Positions 24,956 through 33,745 of a DNA stretch of 64,000 nucleotides are shown here, one piece after another. The notes beneath the pieces are model-generated. The model was not told the origin of the DNA, searched no databases, and saw only the letters and a program-made list of their open reading frames with translations. Numbering within the stretch: position 1 is the stretch's first letter; the number at the start of each line of letters is the position of its first letter. This DNA is from Agathobaculum sp. Marseille-P7918 (GTDB lineage Bacteria > Bacillota > Clostridia > Oscillospirales > Butyricicoccaceae): the NCBI RefSeq assembly GCF_900625105.1, contig NZ_UYYD01000006.1, positions 57,749-121,748 on the forward strand. Reading direction: 5' to 3'. Made by a program: the position numbers and the translations under genes.

Positions 24956-26227
24956 ATGCAAATCCAACCCTGCGGCCCGCTGCGCGGCGAAATCACCGTG
25001 CCGGGCGACAAATCCATTTCGCACCGCGCGATCATGCTGGGCGCGCTGGCAAACGGCACGACCCATATCACCGGCTTCCTGATGGGCGACGACTGTCTGT
25101 CCACCATCGACTGCTTCCGCAAAATGGGCGTACAGATCGAGATCACGGACAACGAGGTGATCGTCGAAGGCGTCGGCCTGCACGGCCTGTGCGAGCCCGA
25201 GGAAACGCTCTACACCGGCAACAGCGGCACGACTACCCGCCTTTTGTGCGGCATTCTGGCCGGCCAGCCGTTCACCGCGACCTTAAACGGCGACGCTTCC
25301 ATCCAAAAGCGCCCGATGGGCCGCATTATCAAGCCGCTGCGCGAGATGGGCGCCTCGATCGAAGGCAAAAACGACAACTACTGCCCGCTGACGCTGTATC
25401 CAAGTGAGCTGCACGGCATTGAATACCGTCTGCCGGTGGCCTCCGCGCAGCTCAAAAGCGCGATTTTGCTCGCGGGCCTGTACGCCGAGGGCCAGACCAC
25501 GGTCATCGAGCCCGCGCCCTCGCGCGACCACACCGAGCGCATGTTCCGCGCGCTGGGCGTGGAAATCGAGACCGAGGGCAACGTCATCACGCTTGACCCG
25601 CCCGAGGACCTGCATGCGGTGGACATCGCCGTGCCGGGCGATATTTCGTCCGCGGCGTTCTTCCTTGTCGCGGGTGCGATCGTGCCGGGCAGCGAGCTGA
25701 CGATCAAAAACGTGGGCGTCAACCAGACCCGCACGGGCATTCTGGACGTGCTGCGCGACATGGGCGCGGATATCACGGAATCGAACTTCCGGGACGACGC
25801 CGAGCCGGTCTGCGACCTGACCGTGCGATACAGCCATCTGCACGGTGTGGAGATCGGCGGGTCGATCATCCCGCGCCTGATCGACGAGTTGCCCGTCATT
25901 GCGGTCGCGGCGGCTTTTGCCGAGGGCGAAACCGTCATCCGCGACGCGCAGGAGCTCAAGGTCAAGGAGTCCAACCGCATCGCCGCGATGGTGACCGAAC
26001 TGTCCCGCGCGGGCGTGGACGTGGAGGAAACCGACGACGGCATGATCATCCGCGGCGGCAAAACACCGTGCGGCGCTTCGTTCCAGACCTACAAGGACCA
26101 CCGCATCGCGATGAGCCTTGCCGTGCTCGCGCTGGCAGCCCAGACCACCAGCCGCATCAACGACCCCGAGGTCGTTTCGATCTCCTATCCCGACTTTTTC
26201 GACACGCTCAAGGCACTGGGAGGCTGA
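24956..26227 (+). CDS. aroA: 3-phosphoshikimate 1-carboxyvinyltransferase (EPSP synthase)
   Basis: AroA transfers enolpyruvyl from phosphoenolpyruvate to shikimate 3-phosphate. The 423-residue product has ITVPGDKSISHRAIMLGAL at the N-terminus, TGNSGTTTRLLCGIL with the conserved glycine of the PEP site, and SAQLKSAILLAGLYA. The C-terminal half has ELKVKESNRIAAM and YKDHRIAMSLAVLAL. The gene lies 6 bases after pheA, with GGAGGAG upstream of its start. Confidence 0.95.
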   Translation: MQIQPCGPLRGEITVPGDKSISHRAIMLGALANGTTHITGFLMGDDCLSTIDCFRKMGVQIEITDNEVIVEGVGLHGLCEPEETLYTGNSGTTTRLLCGILAGQPFTATLNGDASIQKRPMGRIIKPLREMGASIEGKNDNYCPLTLYPSELHGIEYRLPVASAQLKSAILLAGLYAEGQTTVIEPAPSRDHTERMFRALGVEIETEGNVITLDPPEDLHAVDIAVPGDISSAAFFLVAGAIVPGSELTIKNVGVNQTRTGILDVLRDMGADITESNFRDDAEPVCDLTVRYSHLHGVEIGGSIIPRLIDELPVIAVAAAFAEGETVIRDAQELKVKESNRIAAMVTELSRAGVDVEETDDGMIIRGGKTPCGASFQTYKDHRIAMSLAVLALAAQTTSRINDPEVVSISYPDFFDTLKALGG

Positions 26228-26232
26228 ACACT

Positions 26233-27618
26233 ATGCTGCTAACCATGGAAGAGTTCCGCGCCTTTGAGCCGAAAAAACCGACCTACGCGCTCATCGGCTG
26301 GCCGCTCGGCCACACGATGAGCCCCGAGCTGCACGCACAGCTGTTTGCAGCCTCCGGGCAGGACGCGGAGTACATCGGCGTGGCCGTGCCGCCCGAGGAT
26401 CTGGCTGAGGCATTCGAGCTGGCAAAGCGCAAGCTGCGCGGCATCAACTGCACCATCCCGCACAAAAAAGCGGTCATTGAGCTGCTCGACGAGGTGGACA
26501 CCGCCGCGCGTGACCTGCATTCGGTCAACACCGTCGCCTTCCGCGACGGCCGCGCCATCGGCTACAACACCGATATCCTCGGCTTTGCCGAATCGCTCAC
26601 GCGCGACGGCATCAAACTGCGCGGCAAAAAGGTGCTGCTGCTCGGCTACGGCGGCGCTGCCGCGGTCATGGCCTACTACTGCGTCACGCAGGGCGCCTAT
26701 CTGACCATCACGGGACGCCATCCGGAAAAGGCGGCCGTGCTGCAGCAGCAGCTCTGCGAAGCCGTCCCCGGCGCGCACGTCTCCGTGTTCAGCCGCCGGC
26801 ACATTCCGCGCGACATCCAGATCGTGCTCAATTCCACGCCGGTCGGCATGTATCCCAAGGAGAACGTCGCTCCCCTGCACTACCTGCCGCACAAGACCGA
26901 ATACGTCCTGGACGCAATCTACAACCCGCCGGTCACCGCGACGATGAAACTGGCCAACCCCAAAAAGACCCGCGTACGCGACGGCATGTTCATGCTGGTC
27001 ATGCAGGCCGCCCACGCGGAAACCATCTGGTCGGGCGTCCAGTTCACGCCGCAGACCTGCGAAACCATCCTGCGCCGCACCTACGGCAAGCTGGCGGTCA
27101 AGCGGCTGCATGAAAAATACGGCAAGCAGAACATTGTGCTGTGCGGCTTTATGGGCAGCGGCAAAACCACGGTCGGCCGCAAACTCGCGCGCCTGACCGG
27201 GCTGGAATTTGTCGATGCCGACCAGTATCTCGAAGCGCAGGAAGGCAAAAAGATCTCGGAGATCTTCGCCGAAAAAGGCGAAGCCTATTTCCGCGACCGC
27301 GAAAGCGCGTACATCCGCGAATTGTCCGAGCGCGAGGGCATCGTCCTCTCCCTCGGCGGCGGCGCCGTGCTGCGGCAGGAAAACGTGGACGCTGTCCGGC
27401 GGACCGGGCTGCTCATCCATCTGGATACGCCCTATTTCCGCATCGTCAAAAACCTGTCTTATTCCAATACCCGGCCGCTGCTGGACAAACCGGACAAGCA
27501 GGCCGAAACCCGCCGCCTGTACAACGCACGCAAGGGGATCTACCACCGCGTCGCGGATGTATCGGTGCGCAGTCCGAAAATTTCCGAAGTGTTGGAAAAG
27601 CTCGTCAAGAGCTTTTAA
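26233..27618 (+). CDS. aroE-aroK: Shikimate dehydrogenase-shikimate kinase fusion (AroE-AroK)
   Basis: One 461-residue frame joins two pathway enzymes. Residues about 1-290 are shikimate dehydrogenase: YALIGWPLGHTMSPELH for shikimate binding, NCTIPHKK with the catalytic Lys, NTDILGFAESL with the catalytic Asp, and LLGYGGAAAVMAYY for NADP. Residues about 298-461 are shikimate kinase: Walker A in LCGFMGSGKTTVGRKLA, VDADQYLE for Mg and shikimate, FRDRESAYIREL, and SLGGGAVLR. The join (about 290-297, KYGKQNIV) has no stop or frame change. The enzymes catalyse consecutive steps. The ATG at 26233 has GGGAGG upstream. No aroD/aroQ gene is present in the operon. Confidence 0.94.
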   Translation: MLLTMEEFRAFEPKKPTYALIGWPLGHTMSPELHAQLFAASGQDAEYIGVAVPPEDLAEAFELAKRKLRGINCTIPHKKAVIELLDEVDTAARDLHSVNTVAFRDGRAIGYNTDILGFAESLTRDGIKLRGKKVLLLGYGGAAAVMAYYCVTQGAYLTITGRHPEKAAVLQQQLCEAVPGAHVSVFSRRHIPRDIQIVLNSTPVGMYPKENVAPLHYLPHKTEYVLDAIYNPPVTATMKLANPKKTRVRDGMFMLVMQAAHAETIWSGVQFTPQTCETILRRTYGKLAVKRLHEKYGKQNIVLCGFMGSGKTTVGRKLARLTGLEFVDADQYLEAQEGKKISEIFAEKGEAYFRDRESAYIRELSEREGIVLSLGGGAVLRQENVDAVRRTGLLIHLDTPYFRIVKNLSYSNTRPLLDKPDKQAETRRLYNARKGIYHRVADVSVRSPKISEVLEKLVKSF

Positions 27619-27695
27619 GCAAATTTTCATCCCAAAATGCACCGCTTTTGCGGGGCTGCAATCCTTTCCACCATTCTGAGAAATCGAGGAGGACC

Positions 27696-30695
27696 ATGAA
27701 ACATTTTGCAAAGCATTCCATCCGTCTGCTGGCAGCCTCACTGGCCGTAATACAGCTGGTTTCCGCCGCTGCCGGCGCCGCCTTCACCAACAGCTTTTCC
27801 TATTCGTATCCGGTTGGCGAAGGGCTGACCTACACCCGCTCGGAAGGCAAGAACAGCGCCGGCCTGCAAAAGGCCAACATCCTGACCTATACGCCCAACA
27901 CCGGGGTTTCCCCCATCATGGTGTATGCGGATGAGCAGCTCTACGGCAGTCAGGCCACCATTACCAATGCCGTAAAGTATCTGGCAAATCAGGGAAAGAC
28001 CGTCATCGGCGGCACCAACGCCGACTTTTTCGTCATGTCCAGCGGCATCCCGATCGGTTTGGTCATCGATGAAGGCGAACTGATCTCGTCCGACGCATGG
28101 CAGTACGCGGTCGGCTTCAAGGCCGACGGCACCGCCGTCATGGGCCGCCCGACGATGAACATGACGGTGTCCGGCGCATCCGGCACGGTTTCGGTCTCCT
28201 ACTTCAATAAAACCCGCACCACCGCGGGCGCGTACCTGCTCGACCGCAACTACGACGATTCCACGCATTTCTCGGCCAACGGCAGCTACATCATCCTCGA
28301 GCGCGTGGATGATACGCCGGTGCAGGTCAACCACTCGGTCAAGCTCAAGGTCGTCAGCAAGGGCACAGGCAGCAGCGCGTTCACCATTGCCGACAACCAG
28401 ATGGTGCTGACCAAGTCGGACGGCGCAAACGTCCCCTCCTGGGTGGATTTCCCGGTCGGTGAAGAGGTCACGCTCTGGGTCGGCGCGAACGACAGCAACT
28501 GGGCCCAAGTGGAATACGCGGTCGGCGGCAAGCTACTCATCGACAACAGCACGGTCACGACTTCGGGCATTGACGCCGCCTCCTCGCGCCGCGCGCGCAG
28601 TGCGATCGGCGTCAAGGCAGACGGCACGGTCGTCCTCTACGAAATCGACGGCAACCAGTCCTCGGTCAGCATGGGCCTGACCGCCGCGGAGCTCGGCAAC
28701 GAGCTGCTCGCGCTCGGCTGCGTGCGCGCCATCTGTCTGGATGGCGGCGGCTCGTCCGCCATGGCGCTGCGCAAGCCCGGCGAAAGCACGGCTTCGCTGA
28801 TCACCAGCCCGTCGGACGGCTCCCAGCGCTCGTGCGCCAACTACATTTTCTTCATCAGCAATATCGCTTCTGACGGCGTGACCGCACATGCGGTGCTCAC
28901 GCCGAGCCACCGTTACGTCATGCCCGGCGGCTCGACTTGGTTCTCGGTCAAGGGTGCGGACGCGTCCTACGGTCCGGCCGATGCGCCGACCGACCTGACC
29001 TTCTCGGTCGCGGATAACATGGGCACGGTCAGCGGCCAGACCTTCACCGCCGGCATGACCACCGGCAAGGCGGTCATCACCGGCTCCAACGGCGCGGTCG
29101 AAGGCTCGATGATGGTATGCGTCACCGGTGACATCCAGTCCATCACCCTGCAAAACGACGGCAAGGATGTCAGCGCGATCTCGCTCAAGCCGGGTCAGAG
29201 TATCAACATGGACGGCGTCGCTTATCACCTGGGCCAGAAGATGGGCTCGGTTGACACTTCGTTTACCTGGAGCGTATCCGGCGGCGTGGGCACGGTGAGT
29301 GAAACCGGCTTATTCACCGCGGGCGACAGCATGGCCAGCGGCACGCTCACCTGCTCGTACGGCAACACCAGCAAAACCATTCCGGTCACCATCGGCATGG
29401 GCGATCCGCAGACCGCCGAAACCGTTGCCGGTTTTGAGGGCTCGCAGCCCTGCACGGCGACCGACGGCGTCACCCTGTCCACCGTGACCGATTACACCGA
29501 AGTCGCCCGCGGCACCGGCTCGCTCAAGGCCGCCTACGACGGCAGCAAGGTGATGACCGCGACGATCTCCGTACCGCAGACCAACGTTTCCGATATGTCC
29601 TATCTGACGCTGTGGGCGCGCGGCGAAAACACGCAGAGCACGCTGACCGCGGTCTTTACCGACGCGGAAGGCAACGAGCTGACCGCTCCCCTCTCCGCCG
29701 CCACGACCGGCAGCTGGAAACAGCTGACCGCCTCGATTCCGGACGGCGCCCAGGTGCTGACCGGCATCCGCTTTGACCGCAGCGGCGCGGGCACGGCCAG
29801 CAGCGCGCTCTACCTCGACCAGATCGTCGTTTCCGCCGATCACGCCGTGACCAACACGGATGCACCGGCCGTCAAGCTAAGCAGCACCTCGGTTACGGTC
29901 AGCGCCGGCGCGAGCGCGACCCTGACCGGCACCGCCACCATGGAAAACGGCAAGTATCCGGCGCGCGCCTCCAATATTGAGGTCAAGGTGGACGGCAAAA
30001 CGGTTTCCGGCGCGGCCCGCATGAGCGGATCGACCCTGTCGGTCACCACCGGCGCGCTGAGCCAGGGCACGCACTGCGTCACGATCGACATTTCGGACGA
30101 CGCGGGCAACCGCACGCGCGTCTCGGCCACGGTCACCGCCGGCAGTGCGCAGAACGTCTTTGCCGACACCGCAAACCACTGGGCGCGCGGCTACGCTTCC
30201 CTACTCAACGCCAACGGCATCATGAAGGGCGAAACCGGCAGCGACGGCAAGACCTACTTTAACCCCGATCGCAACCTGACCCGCAAGGAATTTGCCGTCA
30301 CGATGGCACGCCTGCTCGGTCTGGACACCTCCTACACCGGCAAAACCGAATTTGCCGATGACAGCAAGATCCCCGCTTGGGCGCGCGGCGCGGTTTACGC
30401 CGTTTCGCAGGCGGGCATCATGCAGGGCTCGAACAACGGCGGCGAGCTGTACTTCAACCCGGACGCGGATATGACCCGCGCCGAAGTAATGACCGTCATC
30501 GGACGCTGCCTGCCGCGCGGCTATGCAGCGGCGGCGCTGACCTACTCGGATGCGTCCTCGGTTCCCGCATGGGCGCTCGATCAGGTCAAGACCTGCGTTT
30601 CCGCCGGCATCATCGGCGGCTATAAGGACAACACCCTGCAGCCGCTCGGCAAGATCACCCGCGGCGAAATCGCCAAGATTCTGGCGCTGTTCTGA
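27696..30695 (+). CDS. Secreted phosphodiester glycosidase-domain protein with SLH repeats
   Basis: The 999-residue protein has a signal peptide ending near AAAGAAF (about residue 30). A phosphodiester glycosidase (NAGPA-like, DUF2233) domain spans about residues 95-390, with GGTNADFFVMSSGIPIG and CLDGGGSSAMALRKPG as hallmarks. A long linker of Ig-like or carbohydrate-binding-like beta domains runs from about 395 to 815. Three S-layer homology repeats (about 820-999) begin FADTANHWARGYASLL, FADDSKIPAWARGAV and YSDASSVPAWALDQV. It should be exported and held on secondary cell wall polymer by the SLH repeats. The family cleaves GlcNAc-1-phosphodiesters; the substrate here is unknown. AGGAGG lies just before the ATG. 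There is no terminator between it and aroE-aroK, so it may be cotranscribed. Confidence 0.88.
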   Translation: MKHFAKHSIRLLAASLAVIQLVSAAAGAAFTNSFSYSYPVGEGLTYTRSEGKNSAGLQKANILTYTPNTGVSPIMVYADEQLYGSQATITNAVKYLANQGKTVIGGTNADFFVMSSGIPIGLVIDEGELISSDAWQYAVGFKADGTAVMGRPTMNMTVSGASGTVSVSYFNKTRTTAGAYLLDRNYDDSTHFSANGSYIILERVDDTPVQVNHSVKLKVVSKGTGSSAFTIADNQMVLTKSDGANVPSWVDFPVGEEVTLWVGANDSNWAQVEYAVGGKLLIDNSTVTTSGIDAASSRRARSAIGVKADGTVVLYEIDGNQSSVSMGLTAAELGNELLALGCVRAICLDGGGSSAMALRKPGESTASLITSPSDGSQRSCANYIFFISNIASDGVTAHAVLTPSHRYVMPGGSTWFSVKGADASYGPADAPTDLTFSVADNMGTVSGQTFTAGMTTGKAVITGSNGAVEGSMMVCVTGDIQSITLQNDGKDVSAISLKPGQSINMDGVAYHLGQKMGSVDTSFTWSVSGGVGTVSETGLFTAGDSMASGTLTCSYGNTSKTIPVTIGMGDPQTAETVAGFEGSQPCTATDGVTLSTVTDYTEVARGTGSLKAAYDGSKVMTATISVPQTNVSDMSYLTLWARGENTQSTLTAVFTDAEGNELTAPLSAATTGSWKQLTASIPDGAQVLTGIRFDRSGAGTASSALYLDQIVVSADHAVTNTDAPAVKLSSTSVTVSAGASATLTGTATMENGKYPARASNIEVKVDGKTVSGAARMSGSTLSVTTGALSQGTHCVTIDISDDAGNRTRVSATVTAGSAQNVFADTANHWARGYASLLNANGIMKGETGSDGKTYFNPDRNLTRKEFAVTMARLLGLDTSYTGKTEFADDSKIPAWARGAVYAVSQAGIMQGSNNGGELYFNPDADMTRAEVMTVIGRCLPRGYAAAALTYSDASSVPAWALDQVKTCVSAGIIGGYKDNTLQPLGKITRGEIAKILALF

Positions 30696-30712
30696 ACCGA
30701 ATCAACTGCTTT

Positions 30713-30748
30713 CCGCCCCGTGCCTTTTTCGGCGCGGGGCGGTTTTTT
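30713..30748 (+). terminator. Terminator after the SLH protein gene
   Basis: CCGCCCCGTGCC (30713-30724) pairs with GGCGCGGGGCGG (30731-30742), with one wobble, around a T5 loop. Six Ts follow. Confidence 0.88.
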
Positions 30749-30755
30749 CTGCCGC

Positions 30756-30784
30756 TTGACAGCGTTTTTTTGCCGTGCTATACT
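30756..30784 (+). promoter_or_regulatory. Sigma-A promoter of the MATE gene leader
   Basis: TTGACA (30756-30761, perfect) and TATACT (30779-30784) are 17 bases apart. The predicted start near 30791 leaves a 5' leader of about 115 bases before the coding region. Confidence 0.8.
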
Positions 30785-30810
30785 GGATTTTGCAAACTGC
30801 ATCCACCCGG

Positions 30811-30889
30811 ATTTTTATCGCCGGATAAAAATTTGAGCGTCATTCTTTCCATCGTAGGCCTTTGAAGATGGAAAGGCTGGCGCTTTTTT
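30811..30889 (+). promoter_or_regulatory. Structured leader with terminator-like hairpin before the MATE gene
   Basis: The leader contains a small hairpin (ATTTTTATC 30811-30819 with GATAAAAAT 30824-30832, loop GCCG). Next comes a longer stem with CTTTCCATC (30845-30853) paired to GATGGAAAG (30867-30875), extended by AGCG (30836-30839) with CGCT (30881-30884). A run of six Ts (30884-30889) follows immediately, just before the ribosome binding site. A hairpin plus T-run inside a 5' leader is the layout of an attenuator or transcriptional riboswitch. I do not recognise a known aptamer class. Confidence 0.6.
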
Positions 30890-30906
30890 GTTTTAGGAGG
30901 AAACCC

Positions 30907-32223
30907 ATGAATCAAACCGCCAATCTGCGCACATTCGGCCACTATGCTTGGCTGAACATCCTCGGCATGATCGGCATTTCCTGCTATATCCTTGCCGACA
31001 CCTTTTTCGTCTCCCGCGGCACAGGCGCGACCGGTCTTGCCGCGCTCAACATCGCGATTCCCGCGTTTAACCTGCTCAACGGACTGGGGCTGATGACCGG
31101 CGTGGGCGGCGCGACGCATTTTTCCATCTGCCGCGCGCAAAACGATACGCAAGGCGCCGACCGCGCGTTTACGCATGCGGTTTTTCTCGGTCTGGGCATC
31201 GGCGTGGTGTTTCTGCTGCTCGGCGGATTGGGTGCGGCGCCGCTTGCCCGCCTGCTGGGCGCGGATGCGGAGACCTTCCCGCTGACCAGCGTCTATCTGC
31301 GCACGCTTTTGAGCTTTTCGCCCTTTTTCGTGATGAACAATGTGCTGCTTGCCTTTGTGCGCAACGACGGTGACCCCGGCCGTGCCATGCGCGGCATGGT
31401 CATCGGCAGCCTGTCCAATATCGTGTTTGACTACCTGTTCATCTTCCCGCTTGGCATGGGTATGTTCGGCGCGGCGCTCGCCACCGGCGTGTCCCCCATC
31501 ATCAGCATCCTGCTGCAGATCGGCCATCTGCGCCGCCCTGACCGCGGCTTCCATCTGCTGCGCTGCCGTCCGCAGCTGCGCGCGCTGCCCTCGCTGTGCG
31601 CGCCCGGCCTGTCCTCGCTCATCAGCGAAGCGTCCTCCGGCGTGGTGCTGCTGCTGTTCAACCTGATCCTGCTGCGTCTGGCGGGCAACACCGCCGTTGC
31701 CGCCTATGGCATCATCGCCAACCTGGCGCTCGTCGCCATCGCGATCTTTCAGGGCCTCAGCACCGGCATGCAGCCGCTGGTCAGCCGCAGCAGCGGCGAG
31801 GGCGACCATGCTGCCCTGCGCCGCCTGTACCGCTATGGTATTGTCACCGCGCTCGGCATCGCAACCTTGCTGTATGTGCTGGTGTTTGCCTTTGCGGTGC
31901 CCATTGCCGCGGCATTCAACAGTGCGGGCGACCCGGTGCTGACGGGCTATGCCGTGCCCGGCCTGCGCATTTACTTTCTCGGCTTCTGGTGCGCGGGGCT
32001 CAACATCGTTTCCGCCTCGTTTTTCAGCGCCTCCGACCACACCGCCACCGGCTTTGCCATTTCGCTGGTGCGCGGCGTGGCGGCGATCCCGCCCATCCTG
32101 TTCGCGCTAGCGGCGCTGTTCGGCGTCGCCGGTGTCTGGGCTGCCTTCCCCGCCGTCGAAGCCGTGACAGCCATTCTGACGCTCCTATGCGTCCGGCACG
32201 CGTTTTCCTCCGGCAAAATATAA
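30907..32223 (+). CDS. MATE family efflux transporter
   Basis: The 438-residue product has about 12 membrane segments and the two-fold internal repeat of the MATE family. ILADTFFVSRGTGATGLAALN in helix 2 and its loop is characteristic, and a matching LLRLAGNTAVAAYGIIANLAL stands in the second half. MATE proteins expel drugs and metabolites by Na+ or H+ exchange; the substrate cannot be read. The ATG at 30907 has AGGAGG upstream. Its long leader with a terminator-like hairpin suggests induction by a ligand or by translation of a signal in the leader. Confidence 0.92.
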   Translation: MNQTANLRTFGHYAWLNILGMIGISCYILADTFFVSRGTGATGLAALNIAIPAFNLLNGLGLMTGVGGATHFSICRAQNDTQGADRAFTHAVFLGLGIGVVFLLLGGLGAAPLARLLGADAETFPLTSVYLRTLLSFSPFFVMNNVLLAFVRNDGDPGRAMRGMVIGSLSNIVFDYLFIFPLGMGMFGAALATGVSPIISILLQIGHLRRPDRGFHLLRCRPQLRALPSLCAPGLSSLISEASSGVVLLLFNLILLRLAGNTAVAAYGIIANLALVAIAIFQGLSTGMQPLVSRSSGEGDHAALRRLYRYGIVTALGIATLLYVLVFAFAVPIAAAFNSAGDPVLTGYAVPGLRIYFLGFWCAGLNIVSASFFSASDHTATGFAISLVRGVAAIPPILFALAALFGVAGVWAAFPAVEAVTAILTLLCVRHAFSSGKI

Positions 32224-32228
32224 ACGAA

Positions 32229-32263
32229 AAGGCCTTCGGCACATTGCCGAAGGCCTTCTTTTC
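32229..32263. terminator. Bidirectional terminator between MATE and murD genes
   Basis: AAGGCCTTCGGC (32229-32240) and GCCGAAGGCCTT (32246-32257) form a perfect 12-bp stem around ACATT. It is flanked by As on one side and Ts on the other, serving both converging genes. Confidence 0.88.
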
Positions 32264-32279
32264 TTTGGATTATATGCCG

Positions 32280-33641
32280 TTACAGCGCTTCCACCAGCGA
32301 TTTAAACAGCTTGCCGCGCTCCATAAAGTTCTTAAAACGGTCAAACGAAGCGCTGGCCGGGCTCATGATGACCACGTCGCCCTCTTCCGCGCGTGCCGCC
32401 GCTTCGCGGACTGCGGTCTCAAGGTTTTCCACCTCGAGGATGGGCGGATGCTCGCCCTCGACCGCAAGCACACAGTCGCGGATCTTGGGTGCGGTCGCGC
32501 CGGTCACCAACAGCAGCTTGACATGGTCGCAGATCGGCTTGCCCAGCACATCATACGGGATGTGCTTGTCATAACCGCCCGCGATCAGGATGACCTTCTG
32601 CTGGAAGGACTCCAATCCCGCAATCGTACGGGTCGGGCTGGACGCGATCGAGTCGTTATAGTACTTGACGCCGTCCTTTTCGCGCACAAACTCGATGCGG
32701 TGCTCGACACCGCCGAACGTGGTCGCCACCGCGCGGATATCGTCGTCCGAGGCATAGCCCTGCACGATGGCCGCCGCCATCATCATGTTATACACGTTAT
32801 GCGCGCCGGGAATCCGGATATCGGCCGCCGGCATCAGCTCACGCCGCGCGCCGTTGTCCGCGATATAGATCACATCATCCTTGAGGAACACACCGTTGGC
32901 AAGTTCCTGCTTTTTGCTCGTGCAGAACAGGTTGCCCGACGCATGCAGCGTGCGCGTGACCTCGTCGTCCAGATTGAGCACCAGACGGTCATTCTCGGTC
33001 TGGCTGCGGTAGATCGCCGTCTTGGCCTGCACATACTCGTCGAAATCCTTGTGATAGTCCAGATGGTTGGGCGTCAGGTTGGTGATCGCCGCAACATGGG
33101 GCGAATGCTTCATCCCCATCAGCTGGAAGGAGGAAAGCTCGACGACCGCAAGGTCCTTCGGCTTCATTTCGCCGACCCGCGGCAGCAAGGGCGTGCCGAT
33201 ATTGCCGCCCAGATGCACGGTATAGCCCGCGTGCTTCAAAATCTCGCTGACCAGCGTCGTGGTGGTCGTTTTGCCGTCCGAGCCGGTGATGCCGATGATC
33301 GGGCACGGGCAAACCGTGAAAAACAGTTCCATCTCGCTGGTGATCTCCGAGCCGCGCTCGCGCGCCTTTTCCAGAAACCGCGGATGCACGCCCGGCGTGC
33401 GGAAGATCACGTCTTCGTCCAGCGCATCCAGATAATGCTCGCCCAGCACGAAATCCACGCCGAGCGTCGCCAGTGTGGCATAGCCGTCCCCCAGTTCGGT
33501 GGGGTCCTTTTTGTCATGTACGGTCACCCGAACGCCGGCTGCACGCAGCATGCGGATGAGCGGCATATTGCTCACCCCTGCGCCGATGACCCCGACCCGC
33601 TTATCCGACAGGCCGCCCAAGTATTGTTCTAAAGCTGTCAT
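32280..33641 (-). CDS. murD: UDP-N-acetylmuramoylalanine--D-glutamate ligase
   Basis: MurD adds D-glutamate to UDP-MurNAc-L-Ala in peptidoglycan precursor synthesis. The 453-residue product has the N-terminal Rossmann-like VGVIGAGVSNMPLIRML. The ATP loop is GITGSDGKTTTTTLVSEIL (about residues 114-132), followed by ELSSFQL and NLTPNHLDYH. The C-terminal domain has GGVEHRIEFVRE, YNDSIASSPTRTIAGL and SPASASFDRFKNFMERG. The ATG at 33641 has AGGCGGTG upstream at long spacing. The gene stands alone rather than in a dcw cluster. Confidence 0.94.
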   Translation of the reverse strand: MTALEQYLGGLSDKRVGVIGAGVSNMPLIRMLRAAGVRVTVHDKKDPTELGDGYATLATLGVDFVLGEHYLDALDEDVIFRTPGVHPRFLEKARERGSEITSEMELFFTVCPCPIIGITGSDGKTTTTTLVSEILKHAGYTVHLGGNIGTPLLPRVGEMKPKDLAVVELSSFQLMGMKHSPHVAAITNLTPNHLDYHKDFDEYVQAKTAIYRSQTENDRLVLNLDDEVTRTLHASGNLFCTSKKQELANGVFLKDDVIYIADNGARRELMPAADIRIPGAHNVYNMMMAAAIVQGYASDDDIRAVATTFGGVEHRIEFVREKDGVKYYNDSIASSPTRTIAGLESFQQKVILIAGGYDKHIPYDVLGKPICDHVKLLLVTGATAPKIRDCVLAVEGEHPPILEVENLETAVREAAARAEEGDVVIMSPASASFDRFKNFMERGKLFKSLVEAL

Positions 33642-33674
33642 AATTTGCGTTACACCGCCTTTTTCACAGGTTAC

Positions 33675-33703
33675 AGTATACAGGATTTTTCCCCTTTTTG
33701 CAA
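33675..33703 (-). promoter_or_regulatory. Sigma-A promoter of murD
   Basis: TTGCAA (33698-33703) and TATACT (33675-33680) on the minus strand are 17 bases apart, back to back with the rnpB promoter. Confidence 0.7.
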
Positions 33704-33710
33704 GTCCGGT

Positions 33711-33739
33711 TTGACGGGGACGTTTTTTTGCGGTATACT
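33711..33739 (+). promoter_or_regulatory. Sigma-A promoter of rnpB
   Basis: TTGACG (33711-33716) and TATACT (33734-33739) are 17 bases apart, with the RNA beginning about 8 bases later. Confidence 0.8.
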
Positions 33740-33745
33740 GGATGT

